Source: Nitrospirota bacterium (GTDB lineage: Bacteria; NPL-UPA2; JAADIA01). From it: DNA of 27,103 bases. Positions 1 to 8,721 of this stretch are shown piece after piece. Below the pieces are notes generated by a model, which worked only from the letters and a program-made list of their open reading frames with translations, did not search any database and was not told the origin of the DNA. Location: NCBI GenBank assembly GCA_013151555.1, contig JAADIA010000077.1, forward strand, positions 1 to 27,103, read 5' to 3'. Each line of letters begins with the position of its first letter. Within the stretch, counting starts at the first letter, position 1. A program made the position numbers and the translations under genes.

Positions 1-206
1 ATTATCTTCTCTTCACCCCGCCTGGCCATCCCGGTTGCCTCTTCACCGAACTTCTTGGAAGCTTCGACTATCCTTCCCTCGCTCCGCTTAGCCAGTTCCG
101 CAGCATCTTCACCCAACTTTCTCAAACCTTTCAGGGCTTCACCCCAGAACTTTTTGATATCCTCAGCCACTTCTTCTTTCAAATCTTTATCTTTATCTTT
201 AGCCAT
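1..206 (-). CDS. Hypothetical charged helical protein, N-terminal part
   Basis: The reading frame opens with ATG at 204-206 and runs off the left edge without a stop, giving 68 residues. A GAGGGGGTGA ribosome-binding site lies just upstream of the ATG. The visible sequence is almost entirely charged and helical: a DKDKDK run near the N-terminus, then repeated KKFxxEA and LGED type segments. There is no signal peptide and no membrane segment. It looks like an amphipathic or coiled-coil protein, but I do not recognise a family and the C-terminus is not available. It is transcribed away from tRNA-Leu, and the shared gap holds an AT-rich repeat. Confidence 0.6.
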   Translation of the reverse strand, partial: MAKDKDKDLKEEVAEDIKKFWGEALKGLRKLGEDAAELAKRSEGRIVEASKKFGEEATGMARRGEEKI

Positions 207-226
207 CTTCGCTCACCCCCTCGCGT

Positions 227-262
227 AAAAGTTATAAGTTATGAATTACAAGTTATAAATTT
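227..262. repeat. AT-rich direct repeat of agttata words
   Basis: The words aagttata, aagttatg and aagttata follow one another in this gap. The same style of sequence (taagtcgtaagttgtaag) occurs upstream of ftsQ near 23426. This looks like degenerate intergenic repeat material. I see no function. Confidence 0.4.
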
Positions 263-324
263 TACTCCCTGCTTCTTATTCAACACTTTTTCTCTCTACT
301 CCTTCTCTATTTTTGCGCTTTTGA

Positions 325-354
325 TTGACAGAATCCGGCCCGGTTTGTTATAAT
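325..354 (+). promoter_or_regulatory. Sigma70-type promoter for tRNA-Leu
   Basis: A perfect TTGACA (325-330) and a perfect TATAAT (349-354) are separated by 18 bp. Transcription would start about 6 bases before the mature tRNA. It is the strongest promoter in the window by consensus, as expected for a stable RNA gene. Confidence 0.85.
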
Positions 355-366
355 GAATAGCTTGCA

Positions 367-450
367 GCCAGAGTGGCGGAATAGGCATACGCGGCGGTCT
401 CAAAAACCGTTGAGGGTAACCTCATGTGGGTTCAATTCCCACCTCTGGCA
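367..450 (+). tRNA. tRNA-Leu (anticodon CAA)
   Basis: The acceptor strands GCCAGAG (367-373) and CTCTGGC (443-449) pair fully, with discriminator A at 450. The anticodon stem is 394-398 with 406-410, and its loop 399-405 carries CAA at 401-403, which reads UUG codons. A long variable arm (TGAGGGTAACCTCA) marks a class II tRNA such as leucine. The T arm is GTGGG/CCCAC around TTCAATT. CCA is not encoded. A run of five T follows soon after, but I see no separate terminator hairpin. Confidence 0.95.
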
Positions 451-637
451 TTATCTTTTTACAGTAAACCGCAACCTTAAAACTTACCAGCCTCACTAAG
501 ATTAATATAGCATAAGGTGAAGGGATGTCAATTAAAAATTGGTCTTCTTCCCTCTCTTTCTTTCCCGGGAATGGATAAGAAAAAACTTTGCTGATTTAGG
601 TAACTCGCCACCCAACCAGAATCTTTAAACTAACAGT

Positions 638-1978
638 TTAACCCGGGGTACAGCGCCAGGGAATATCTCCTTCTTCCCAGCGTTTAGGGTTAAAGGCCCC
701 CTTGTCATCCTTCAGGTTGTCTCCCACGCTATAGACAATGAACCCTTCTCCTTCCCGTTTATAAATGTAGTCTTTCCCTGTGAAAGGGTCTTTAGGAAGT
801 CGGGGCAGAATCTCTGGGGTCAGGGCTTTGAGGTCCGGGGGATATATTCCTTTCCCAGCCTTGTAGATTTTCAGGGCTAAGGCCAACTTACCGGCCCGGA
901 TTCGAGCCTCAGAGCGAGCTTGGACAACAAAGGCTTTCCCCAAAGAGGGAAGAATCCTCCCGGTAAGAAAACAATAACGGGGAACGCTCTTCAACTCCTT
1001 GTCAAAATTCCTAACCTTGACAATGGCTTGATAGTAAGGAAGTCGGGAAAGAGCAATCAGCCTCTCCATCATCCGGAGATAATACACTTCGTCTATTTTA
1101 AGGATGGGCCGGAGCAAGTAACTTCCATATAACCTATAGGATAACCCCTCATCTCCAAAGGACTCTCTAACCAGAGAAGGTTCCTTGCGAATCATAGCAA
1201 ATGCCCATAGTCCCATTGCTCGTTCCCCCTCGAGACTCCTGGTGAAGGCGGGGTGTCCTTCAAGGTCATCCAGCTCTTTGATTAAGGCCTTATAGATGGC
1301 AGGCCGGGTCTCATTGTTCCGGTCAAGGAGCATTTCCATTTCCTTGAGCATTGTAGAGTAAATAGACATGCGGACCAGTTGGGAGATAAGAATGGGCTCA
1401 GTAAATAACGACTTTCCCATTCGTAAACCTACCTGGATGGTTTTCAAGGATTCATCCGTCTGCCCCTCCCGACTTTGGAGACCGGCTTCAAGAGCCAGGA
1501 GACGGGCAAGTTCTCTCATCTTCTTTAAATGAGGGAGAGGCAAGTCATAACCTTTTTTATATTCTAAGGGGAAACGGCATTTATCGCGCCGGGTTGCTTG
1601 GCGGACTAAATTCAAAGCGCTCTCGTTCTTCCTTAAGAAGCTGCGAATAGTTGAGACGTTCTCCTCCGACCAGTTTATCGGCTTCTGCGAGAATGAGACA
1701 AGCGCTTTATAGGCTTTTTTCTCTTCCTCGCTCTTTTCTCTTACCATTAAGGTAAAAGCCTTCCGGTAAAGGAGAGCGGCATTCTCTTCATCGGGGACGG
1801 GGGGTGGGGCTACTTCAATTGGAGTCAGGGGAATTCCGGAGTCCTTGAGGGCCTTAAGTTCCCTTTCCAAAGCCTTACCGGTAGAGTAATTAAGAGCGGT
1901 ATAAACCACCGCTCCTATGAGCAAAATGGCTGCCGCAATCAGGCCTGGAACTTTTTTCACCTTCTTCAATTTTCCCAT
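638..1978 (-). CDS. Membrane-anchored hypothetical protein, 446 aa
   Basis: The start ATG at 1976-1978 follows GAGGA at good spacing. A basic N-terminus (KLKKVKK) leads into one hydrophobic helix at about residues 12-31, so the protein is probably a single-pass membrane protein with the bulk outside the cytoplasm. A proline-rich spacer (APPPVPDEENAALLYRKA) follows, then a long, mostly helical central region. The C-terminus has a module around DPFTGKDYIYKREGEG and VYSVGDNLKDDKG. I associate this layout with large families of uncharacterised proteins in planctomycete, verrucomicrobial and Omnitrophota-like genomes; that is recall, not a search. The C-terminal module resembles the tail of type II secretion pseudopilin-like proteins. 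No enzymatic motif is visible. It stands alone: the next gene upstream is 160 bases away, and a weak hairpin (taaact/agttta) overlaps the stop. Confidence 0.75.
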   Translation of the reverse strand: MGKLKKVKKVPGLIAAAILLIGAVVYTALNYSTGKALERELKALKDSGIPLTPIEVAPPPVPDEENAALLYRKAFTLMVREKSEEEKKAYKALVSFSQKPINWSEENVSTIRSFLRKNESALNLVRQATRRDKCRFPLEYKKGYDLPLPHLKKMRELARLLALEAGLQSREGQTDESLKTIQVGLRMGKSLFTEPILISQLVRMSIYSTMLKEMEMLLDRNNETRPAIYKALIKELDDLEGHPAFTRSLEGERAMGLWAFAMIRKEPSLVRESFGDEGLSYRLYGSYLLRPILKIDEVYYLRMMERLIALSRLPYYQAIVKVRNFDKELKSVPRYCFLTGRILPSLGKAFVVQARSEARIRAGKLALALKIYKAGKGIYPPDLKALTPEILPRLPKDPFTGKDYIYKREGEGFIVYSVGDNLKDDKGAFNPKRWEEGDIPWRCTPG

Positions 1979-2141
1979 GATATCCTCGGGACAATATTCA
2001 TTATCCCTGAAAACAGCCTCTTCCGTTCATAGGAGATAATTTCTCCAGCACCGGTTGAAGTTAAACAGTAGAGTTGGGAAGGAATGGGGACGGTTCTATT
2101 TATTCCGGTATCCGGTATTCTGCGCAGCAGGATTATCAGGA

Positions 2142-2324
2142 TTAAACCGCCAGAGCGATAGCTCCGGCAACTGCTCCCCAGATTAGCTTATTTAATAACC
2201 CGGCTGCCGGCGCTTGGGCTAATCTTAAGGCTCCAAAGAAACCGATATAGATTAAAAGCAAAATCCCGCTTATCCCACTAACGGCCGCCACTATCCTCAG
2301 AAGTTTCTCCGTCTGTTGGCGCAA
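2142..2324 (-). CDS. Small two-helix hydrophobic protein, 60 aa
   Basis: This ORF encodes a short basic N-terminus followed by two hydrophobic stretches at about residues 10-34 and 45-60, enough for two membrane helices. There is no ATG. The best start is TTG at 2322-2324, with GGAG seven bases upstream. An overlapping ATG frame upstream closes after 21 codons. The gene lies downstream of the tRNA-Lys terminator and upstream of the 446-residue membrane protein, and no promoter is obvious. I do not recognise a family. It could be a real small membrane protein or a chance hydrophobic ORF; the well-placed ribosome-binding site favours a gene only slightly. Confidence 0.4.
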   Translation of the reverse strand: MRQQTEKLLRIVAAVSGISGILLLIYIGFFGALRLAQAPAAGLLNKLIWGAVAGAIALAV

Positions 2325-2382
2325 TTCTTTTCTCCGCTTCCATTGATGATGTATCAGGTTAGATGCGGGAGGTTTTCAGGTA

Positions 2383-2419
2383 ATAAAAAACCGCTCCGGG
2401 ATCTCCTCCAGAAGCGGTT
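2383..2419 (-). terminator. Intrinsic terminator after tRNA-Lys
   Basis: Read on the minus strand, AACCGCTT (from 2419) pairs with AGCGGTT (to 2389), with further partial pairing inside, and the stem is followed directly by TTTTTTATTA (2381-2390 on plus). It lies about 27 bases after the mature end of tRNA-Lys, so it closes the purA and tRNA-Lys transcription unit. Confidence 0.8.
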
Positions 2420-2445
2420 AATTAAATGATCACTGTCCCTATTAA

Positions 2446-2518
2446 TGAGCCGCCTGGGGCTCGAACCCAGCACACCCGGCTTAAAAGGCCGGTACTCTAC
2501 CAGCTGAGTTAGCGGCTC
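2446..2518 (-). tRNA. tRNA-Lys (anticodon TTT)
   Basis: The acceptor GAGCCGC/GCGGCTC is 2512-2518 paired with 2447-2453, with discriminator A at 2446. The anticodon stem CCGGC/GCCGG encloses the loop CTTTTAA, with the anticodon at 2483-2485. The T arm is CTGGG/CCCAG around TTCGAGC, and the D arm ACTCAGCTGGTAGAGT is standard. CCA is not encoded. The gene starts 10 bases after the purA stop, so it is probably co-transcribed with purA and released by RNase processing. Confidence 0.95.
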
Positions 2519-2527
2519 GTGATGCTT

Positions 2528-3826
<1,299 letters not shown>

Positions 3827-3921
3827 TCACCACAGAGAACACAGCGTTTTTCAGGACTTGAGGATTTAAGGTTTTTTTGATTTCCCCTTGGCCCCTGGAA
3901 TCCTTATTTTTCTCTCTGCGA

Positions 3922-4998
3922 TTACTTTAGTTGCTTAACAATTGCCTCGGCCATCTCCCTTGTTCCCACGGCCGTAGGGTCATCCCGATCAGGTTTTAAA
4001 TCGTAAGTTACCTTTTCTTGTTTCTCAATAACTTCGGCTATCGCCTTTTCCAATCTCCCGGCAGCTTCTTCCTCTCCCAGGTAACGGAGCATTAGCATCC
4101 CGGAGAGAATCATCGCGGTAGGATTGACTTTATTCATACCTTTGTACCGGGGAGCACTGCCATGAGTCGGTTCAAAGACCGCCATCCCTTCCCCGATATT
4201 AGCTCCCGGCGCTAACCCTAACCCCCCGACCAGACCTGCACCCAGGTCAGAGATTATATCTCCATAAAGGTTAGGCAGGACCAGGACATCATAAAGCTCC
4301 GGTTTCTGTACCAACTGCATACACATATTATCCACTATTCTTTCTTCAAATTCAATTTCCGGATAATCTTCCGCTACCCGCTTGGCCACCTGGAGAAATA
4401 AACCGTCGGAAAATTTCATAATGTTGGCTTTATGGACAGCGGTTACTTTCCTTCTCCCATTATCTTTAGCGTACTCGAAAGCGAAACGAACAATCCTCTC
4501 CGAAGCTCCTTCCGAGATAGGCTTGATGCTTATTCCTGAATCCAGCCGGATTTTGTGCTCTCCCAACTTCGAAATCTCTTCAATAAGAGCAATGGCTTCC
4601 GGGGAACCTTTTTCAAACTCAATCCCGGCATAAAGATCTTCGGTATTCTCCCGGATAATCACCAAATCTATATCGCTATATTTCGACCTCACCCCTCGAT
4701 AAGACTTGCAGGGGCGAACACAGGCAAAAAGGTCCAATTCCTTCCGAAGGGCGACATTGACACTTCTAAACCCGCTTCCCACGGGAGTGGTTATGGGCCC
4801 TTTTAAAGCTACTTTATTTTTTTTAATTGATTCCAGGACCTCTTCCGGCAGAGGCGTCCCTTTTGCTTCCATGACCTCTGCCCCTGCCGCTATTTCTTCC
4901 CATTCGATATCCACTCCGGTAGCTTCCAGGCACCGTTTAGTAGCTTCTGTTAACTCCGGCCCTACTCCATCACCGGGAATAAGAGTAATTTTAGGCAT
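3922..4998 (-). CDS. NAD-type isocitrate dehydrogenase (isocitrate/isopropylmalate dehydrogenase family)
   Basis: This 358-residue beta-decarboxylating dehydrogenase uses a metal and a nicotinamide cofactor. The substrate region [19 protein letters not shown] followed by [13 protein letters not shown] matches the mitochondrial NAD-dependent isocitrate dehydrogenase pattern, not LeuB. The metal and cofactor blocks are [12 protein letters not shown], the [21 protein letters not shown] segment and FEPTHGSAP. The likely product is 2-oxoglutarate from isocitrate. I chose the ATG at 4996-4998, which gives the normal [15 protein letters not shown] start and sits after GGATGAG; a TTG four codons earlier has no better site. 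It follows leuC-leuD after a 230-base gap filled by a repeat, and precedes purA. Homoisocitrate dehydrogenase is the main alternative. Confidence 0.85.
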   Translation of the reverse strand: MPKITLIPGDGVGPELTEATKRCLEATGVDIEWEEIAAGAEVMEAKGTPLPEEVLESIKKNKVALKGPITTPVGSGFRSVNVALRKELDLFACVRPCKSYRGVRSKYSDIDLVIIRENTEDLYAGIEFEKGSPEAIALIEEISKLGEHKIRLDSGISIKPISEGASERIVRFAFEYAKDNGRRKVTAVHKANIMKFSDGLFLQVAKRVAEDYPEIEFEERIVDNMCMQLVQKPELYDVLVLPNLYGDIISDLGAGLVGGLGLAPGANIGEGMAVFEPTHGSAPRYKGMNKVNPTAMILSGMLMLRYLGEEEAAGRLEKAIAEVIEKQEKVTYDLKPDRDDPTAVGTREMAEAIVKQLK

Positions 4999-5059
4999 TT
5001 TCTCATCCAAAATTATAGACTGCAGGTTATAAAACTATCGCCCTTCAGACGAACTTCTC

Positions 5060-5149
5060 ACCACGGAAGCACTGAACCCCTGAAAGTTTTAATCTGTTTT
5101 TCTCTCTTCATCCTTAATTTATTATTCCGGGTTTCCGGGTTTCCGTGGT
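5060..5149. repeat. Inverted-repeat element with accacggaa ends
   Basis: ACCACGGAA (5060-5068) and TTCCGTGGT (5141-5149) are exact inverted copies about 90 bp apart. The interior has a doubled gggtttccg word. Related words occur at 3830, 16840-16900 and 22372-22619. The element occupies most of the leuD-idh gap, where I see no other feature. Confidence 0.5.
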
Positions 5150-5228
5150 CTTCCTTAAGTCGTTAATCTTTAACTCTTTTCTGTTCGATAGGTGAAGAAG
5201 AAAATACTTATAAGTATCAGGTCGCGGG

Positions 5229-5732
5229 TTACGGCAGCTTAAATCCCCCGTACTTCTTAAAATACGCGGCCAGACCTCCCTCAGCCAGCACCCGGACCAT
5301 TATTTCCGGCAGAGGTTTTATCTTTATCTCTTTCTTTTTATCCTCGTCCCGGATAAGATGCTTCTCGAGATCCACTTCCAGGCAATCTCCTTCTTCAATA
5401 CCACCGGTATCCCCTTCTAAAACCGTCAGTCCTACATTTACCGCATTGCGATAAAAGATACGGGCGAAAGATTGAGCAATAACGGCAACTACTCCAGCTT
5501 CTTTAATCGCCAGGGGAGCTTGTTCCCGGGAGGAACCGCAGCCAAAGTTACGTCCTGCGACTATAAAAGATTCCCCGGGTTTAACCTTTTGAGAAAATTC
5601 CGGGTCAACATCCTCCATTACATGTTTAGCCAACTCTTTCATATCCAGGGTAGAAAACTTATATCTTCCTGAAATAATCAAGTCAGTATTGATGTCATCA
5701 CTAAACTTATAAGCTTTACCGGTCAGTTTCAT
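5229..5732 (-). CDS. leuD: LeuD-type aconitase-superfamily small subunit
   Basis: This is the swivel-domain subunit of a two-subunit hydro-lyase of the isopropylmalate isomerase and homoaconitase class, 167 residues as usual. [12 protein letters not shown] at 62-73 is the conserved substrate-binding block, and [14 protein letters not shown] follows. The specificity loop after [11 protein letters not shown] reads Y24-K25-F26-S27. From memory, isopropylmalate isomerases carry YLVY or YLNT here and archaeal homoaconitase carries YLRT, so the charged Lys25 is unusual and leaves the substrate open. The gene begins 30 bases after leuC and its leader is low-complexity repeat; the ATG has only a distant GAGGA. 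The partner is LeuC just upstream. Confidence 0.88.
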   Translation of the reverse strand: MKLTGKAYKFSDDINTDLIISGRYKFSTLDMKELAKHVMEDVDPEFSQKVKPGESFIVAGRNFGCGSSREQAPLAIKEAGVVAVIAQSFARIFYRNAVNVGLTVLEGDTGGIEEGDCLEVDLEKHLIRDEDKKKEIKIKPLPEIMVRVLAEGGLAAYFKKYGGFKLP

Positions 5733-5793
5733 CTATCTTCTATCCTCTGTTATCCGTTTCTGTTATCTGTCTTCTGTACTCTGTCCTCTGTCA
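5733..5793. repeat. Low-complexity ctgt/tatc repeat at the leuC-leuD junction
   Basis: Words such as ctctgttatc, ttctgttatctgt, cttctgt and cctctgt follow one another across the junction. The tract supplies the last codons of leuC and the whole leuD leader, which explains the weak leuD ribosome-binding site. Confidence 0.6.
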
Positions 5794-7049
5794 TATTTCC
5801 GGGGATCGGTTATTTTTCCCTCAATAGCCGAGGCCGCTACCGTAGCCGGGGAAGCCAGATAAATAGAGGCTTTAGCATTCCCCATCCTCCCTTTGAAATT
5901 CCGGTTAGCTGTAGATAAAACTACTTCCCCGTTGGCGGGAACGCCAGCATGCGTTCCTACACAGGCTCCGCATCCGGGGTTAATCACGGCGGCACCGGAT
6001 TCGATTAAGACCGTGATAATACCTTCTCTCATTGCTTTTAAGAAAACCTCTTTGGACGCAGGCGCAACGATAAAGCGAACTTCCGGATGAACCTCTCTCC
6101 CCTTGAGGATACCGGCGGCTACCCGCAAATCTTCCAACCTTCCATTGGTGCAGGTTCCCAGAAAAGCCTGGTCAATCTTTTTTCCGGCAACTTCTCCCAC
6201 AGGAGATACGTTATCCACCCGATGAGGCTTGGCCACCTGCGGTTCTAAGGAGGAGAAGTCATACTCCAAGACCTCTTCATAGACGGCTCCCTCATCAGCC
6301 TCTACAGGATAAAGAGAGAGAGCTGAAAGATTACTATGTTCCTTTATCCATTCCCGGGTTTTATCATCAACGTTCATTATCCCCACTTTAGCGCCCATTT
6401 CCACGACCATATTAGTAATAGTAAATCGGGATTCTACGCTCAGTTCGTTTATCAATTCCCCGGTAAACTCTATGGCCTTATAGTTAGCTCCTTCCGCTCC
6501 CCGTTCACCAATGAGATAGAGAATCATATCTTTAGAATAAACGCCGGCAGGCAACTTCCCTTTCAAAATGAACTTCATTGTCCCGGGCACCTTGAACCAG
6601 AGTTTCCCGGAAATGAGGGATGCCGCCAGGTCAGTTGAACCGACTCCGGTGGAAAAACAATTGAGAGCACCATAAGTACAGGTATGAGAATCCGCTCCTA
6701 CCACTAACTGTCCGGGAAGAGCATGTCTCCCCTCCATAATCACCTGATGGCAAATTCCTTCCCCCACATCGTAGATAGGGAAACCCATCTCCCGGGAAAA
6801 TTCCCGCATTGTTTTATGCAATGAGGATACTCTTTGATTTGGGCTGGGAGAATTATGGTCAATAATGAAGGTTACCTTATCCTTATCAAAGACCTTCCGG
6901 CCTTCCATCTCCTGAAAAGCTTGGATAGCTAAAGGAGCAGTCCCATCCTGAGCAAGTACAAAATCCACTTCGGCTACTACAATTTCCCCTGCTCGAACTT
7001 CTTTCCCGGCATGCTTACTCAGTATTTTTTCGGCAATTGTCTTTCTCAA
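5763..7049 (-). CDS. leuC: LeuC-type aconitase-superfamily large subunit
   Basis: This is the [4Fe-4S] subunit of a dehydratase/isomerase such as 3-isopropylmalate dehydratase or homoaconitase, in the shorter form of about 420 residues shared with archaeal enzymes. Numbered from the chosen start, the cluster ligands are Cys300 (GTCTNGR) and Cys360 and Cys363 (GCGACVG). Conserved GADSHTCTYGALN and FSTGVGSTD lie in the N-terminal half. I chose TTG at 7047-7049: it has GGAGGA six bases upstream and gives the family start RKTIAEKIL. The longer ORF would begin at 7109 inside the promoter -35 box and cannot be right. The last residues (DRGQSTEDR) come from a low-complexity repeat and look non-conserved. 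LeuD and an isocitrate dehydrogenase gene follow. Confidence 0.9.
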   Translation of the reverse strand: MRKTIAEKILSKHAGKEVRAGEIVVAEVDFVLAQDGTAPLAIQAFQEMEGRKVFDKDKVTFIIDHNSPSPNQRVSSLHKTMREFSREMGFPIYDVGEGICHQVIMEGRHALPGQLVVGADSHTCTYGALNCFSTGVGSTDLAASLISGKLWFKVPGTMKFILKGKLPAGVYSKDMILYLIGERGAEGANYKAIEFTGELINELSVESRFTITNMVVEMGAKVGIMNVDDKTREWIKEHSNLSALSLYPVEADEGAVYEEVLEYDFSSLEPQVAKPHRVDNVSPVGEVAGKKIDQAFLGTCTNGRLEDLRVAAGILKGREVHPEVRFIVAPASKEVFLKAMREGIITVLIESGAAVINPGCGACVGTHAGVPANGEVVLSTANRNFKGRMGNAKASIYLASPATVAASAIEGKITDPRKYDRGQSTEDR

Positions 7050-7080
7050 TTTTCTTCCTCCCGATAGATTATCAGGACAT

Positions 7081-7109
7081 AGATTACCATATCCCGTTAA
7101 TTTTGTCAA
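7081..7109 (-). promoter_or_regulatory. Sigma70-type promoter for leuC-leuD-idh
   Basis: On the minus strand, TTGACA (7104-7109) and TAATCT (7081-7086) are 17 bp apart. The predicted start near 7074 leaves a leader of about 25 bases holding GGAGGA before the TTG of leuC. The region 7050-7355 has no gene; it holds this promoter, a divergent one for rubrerythrin and the rubrerythrin leader. Confidence 0.75.
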
Positions 7110-7135
7110 AGATAAGATGAAAAATTACTTTCCTG

Positions 7136-7164
7136 TTGACTTCGCAGGTATTTTTTTATAGAAT
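7136..7164 (+). promoter_or_regulatory. Sigma70-type promoter for rubrerythrin operon
   Basis: TTGACT (7136-7141) and TAGAAT (7159-7164) are 17 bp apart. The implied leader is about 185 bases and includes two short open frames (6 and 13 codons, from 7171 and 7197) and the hairpin at 7286-7338. The -35 boxes of the two divergent promoters here are only 26 bp apart, so a single bound regulator could affect both. Confidence 0.65.
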
Positions 7165-7285
7165 GAACTTATGGGAAGAATGTTGGCTTAAAGGTATGAA
7201 GCATCAGAAAAGTGTTCCTTGCCTGTTCTTCTCCTAAATCCGTACTTCACACAGAGGCTGAAACGAGTTAAGAAAAAAAGAGGGA

Positions 7286-7338
7286 TTGCAATCAGGCTGT
7301 AAATGAAGTTGGCCGAAGTCAAAACCCGCCTGTTGCAA
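7286..7338 (+). promoter_or_regulatory. Leader hairpin next to the rubrerythrin ribosome-binding site
   Basis: TTGCAA-t-CAGGC (7286-7297) pairs with GCCTGTTGCAA (7328-7338): 11 base pairs with one bulged T and a 30-base loop. It ends a few bases before AAAGGAGGAA, the rubrerythrin ribosome-binding site. It could control translation or only protect the mRNA. Confidence 0.5.
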
Positions 7339-7355
7339 AAAAAGGAGGAAGTATT

Positions 7356-7928
7356 ATGTCCATAAAAGGAAGCAAGACGGAAAAGAACCTCTTAACAGCT
7401 TTTGCCGGCGAGTCCCAGGCACGTAACCGCTACAGCTATTTTTCCTCTCAGGCAAAGAAAGAAGGTTACGAACAAATAGCGGCTATATTTCTGGAGACGG
7501 CAGATAATGAGAAGGAACATGCCAAAAGGGAATTTAAGTTCCTCAAGGGGGGAGAAGTAGAGGTTCAAGCCGCTTTTCCAGCCGGAGTAATCTGCAATAC
7601 GGCAGATAATCTTAAAGACGCAGCGGCCGGGGAGAATTATGAGCATACCCAGATGTATCCGGAGTTTGCTCAAGTAGCCAGGGAAGAAGGTTTTCAGGAA
7701 ATTGCCGACGTATTCGCGGCTATTGCCGAAGCCGAGAAGGGACATGAGAAACGTTACCTCATCCTGCTGAATAATATAGAGGAAGATAAGGTTTTCAAAA
7801 AGGATAAGCCGGTAAAGTGGAAGTGCCGGAACTGTGGTTATATCTCTGAAGGAACCGAGCCTCCTCAAAAGTGCCCGGCTTGTGCTCATTCCCGCAATTA
7901 CCACGAGGTTTTGGCAGAGAACTATTAA
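7356..7928 (+). CDS. Rubrerythrin
   Basis: Rubrerythrin is a cytoplasmic non-heme diiron peroxidase that reduces hydrogen peroxide in anaerobes, with electrons passed in through its rubredoxin domain. The 190-residue protein has both parts. The four-helix domain supplies diiron ligands Glu19, Glu52/His55, Glu93, Glu96 and Glu127/His130, with [15 protein letters not shown] as the family block. The C-terminal rubredoxin knot uses Cys157, Cys160, Cys173 and Cys176 (CRNCGY and CPAC). The ATG follows an excellent AAAGGAGGAA. It heads a plus-strand cluster with an Fe-S flavoprotein and a ferritin-like protein, which points to oxidative-stress defence. Confidence 0.97.
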   Translation: MSIKGSKTEKNLLTAFAGESQARNRYSYFSSQAKKEGYEQIAAIFLETADNEKEHAKREFKFLKGGEVEVQAAFPAGVICNTADNLKDAAAGENYEHTQMYPEFAQVAREEGFQEIADVFAAIAEAEKGHEKRYLILLNNIEEDKVFKKDKPVKWKCRNCGYISEGTEPPQKCPACAHSRNYHEVLAENY

Positions 7929-8003
7929 TAATTTAGACATGGAACTTTAGACTTTTTTCTTCTTTTTCAAGTCTATGGTCTATCGTCTGAATCGCAGGTT
8001 GGT

Positions 8004-8087
8004 ATGTCTTTAGATCATCCCCGGATAACTACCGGCATAGCCGTTTCCGCCAGTCAAGTTATTGCCGGGGAAAAGGTAGGTCAATGA
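8004..8087 (+). CDS. Candidate 27-aa small protein overlapping the flavoprotein start
   Basis: The frame opens with ATG at 8004 and ends with TGA at 8085-8087, overlapping the next ATG in an ATGA arrangement typical of translational coupling. An AGGTTGGT stretch lies just before the ATG. The product (MSLDHPRITTGIAVSASQVI, then AGEKVGQ) has a hydrophobic middle and no family I recognise. It may be a real small protein, a leader that helps translate the flavoprotein, or chance. Confidence 0.3.
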   Translation: MSLDHPRITTGIAVSASQVIAGEKVGQ

Positions 8088-8659
8088 AGGTATTAGGTAT
8101 TTCAACCAGCCCTCGGGTTAGAGGAAACACGGATATTCTCCTTAGCGAAGCTTTAAGAGGAGCAAAAAGCCAAGGGGCAAAGATAGAGAAAATTATTCTT
8201 AAGAATCTTAGGGTCTCTCCCTGTCTTGAATGCGACCGTTGTTTCAGAAAAGGAGAATGTATTATCAAAGATGGGATGCAAACCCTCTACCGAAAGTTTC
8301 TTACTGCCGACCGGATTATTTTTGCTTCTCCGATCTACTTTATGGCCCATTGCGCTCAGGCTAAGATGGTAATTGACCGTTGTCAGGCACTCTGGGCGAG
8401 AAAGCATGTTCTGCAAAAACCCCTTTTTGAAAAGAAGCCTCACCCTCCCCGCAAAGGCCTGTTCATCTCCGTAGGAGGAAGAAAGGGCAAGAAATTATTC
8501 AGCGGAGCAAAGATAACTATGAAGTATTTTTTTAAAGTGCTGGAGATGAAGTATGACGGGGACCTCCTTTATGAGCAAATAGATGAGAAAGGGGCTATTC
8601 TTAACCATCCTACTGCCATGAAAGAAGTTTTTAAAGCCGGGCAGGAATTGGCAAAATAA
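8084..8659 (+). CDS. Flavodoxin-fold NAD(P)H-dependent FMN reductase / iron-sulfur flavoprotein
   Basis: The N-terminus MKVLGISTSPRVRGNTDILL is the FMN phosphate-binding start of the flavodoxin-like NADPH-dependent FMN reductase family. SPCLECDRC with a fourth cysteine gives Cys47, Cys50, Cys53 and Cys59 (C-x2-C-x2-C-x5-C), the compact motif of archaeal-type iron-sulfur flavoproteins that bind a [4Fe-4S] cluster. ASPIYF at about residue 80 is the second flavin-contacting block. Length 191 is normal. AGGTAGG precedes the ATG. Known iron-sulfur flavoproteins reduce oxygen or peroxide, which fits the rubrerythrin upstream and the ferritin-like protein downstream; the electron route between them is inference. 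Confidence 0.85.
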   Translation: MKVLGISTSPRVRGNTDILLSEALRGAKSQGAKIEKIILKNLRVSPCLECDRCFRKGECIIKDGMQTLYRKFLTADRIIFASPIYFMAHCAQAKMVIDRCQALWARKHVLQKPLFEKKPHPPRKGLFISVGGRKGKKLFSGAKITMKYFFKVLEMKYDGDLLYEQIDEKGAILNHPTAMKEVFKAGQELAK

Positions 8660-8721
8660 GTGAGACTCGGGCTTAGGGAACGAGGCAAATATAAGTCTGT
8701 TGGTCGAAGAGGGAGAAAACG

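Noticed and set aside
3922-4998. Calling the dehydrogenase LeuB because it follows leuCD
   Set aside because: The [16 protein letters not shown] and [13 protein letters not shown] blocks match NAD-type isocitrate dehydrogenase rather than isopropylmalate dehydrogenase.
7050-7109. Longer LeuC N-terminus starting at TTG 7107-7109
   Set aside because: That TTG is part of a TTGACA -35 box 17 bp from TAATCT. A TTG with GGAGGA at 7049 gives the family start.
7392-7940. 182-codon open frame antisense to rubrerythrin
   Set aside because: It lies entirely over a gene with full diiron and rubredoxin motifs, has no ribosome-binding site and encodes no recognisable pattern.
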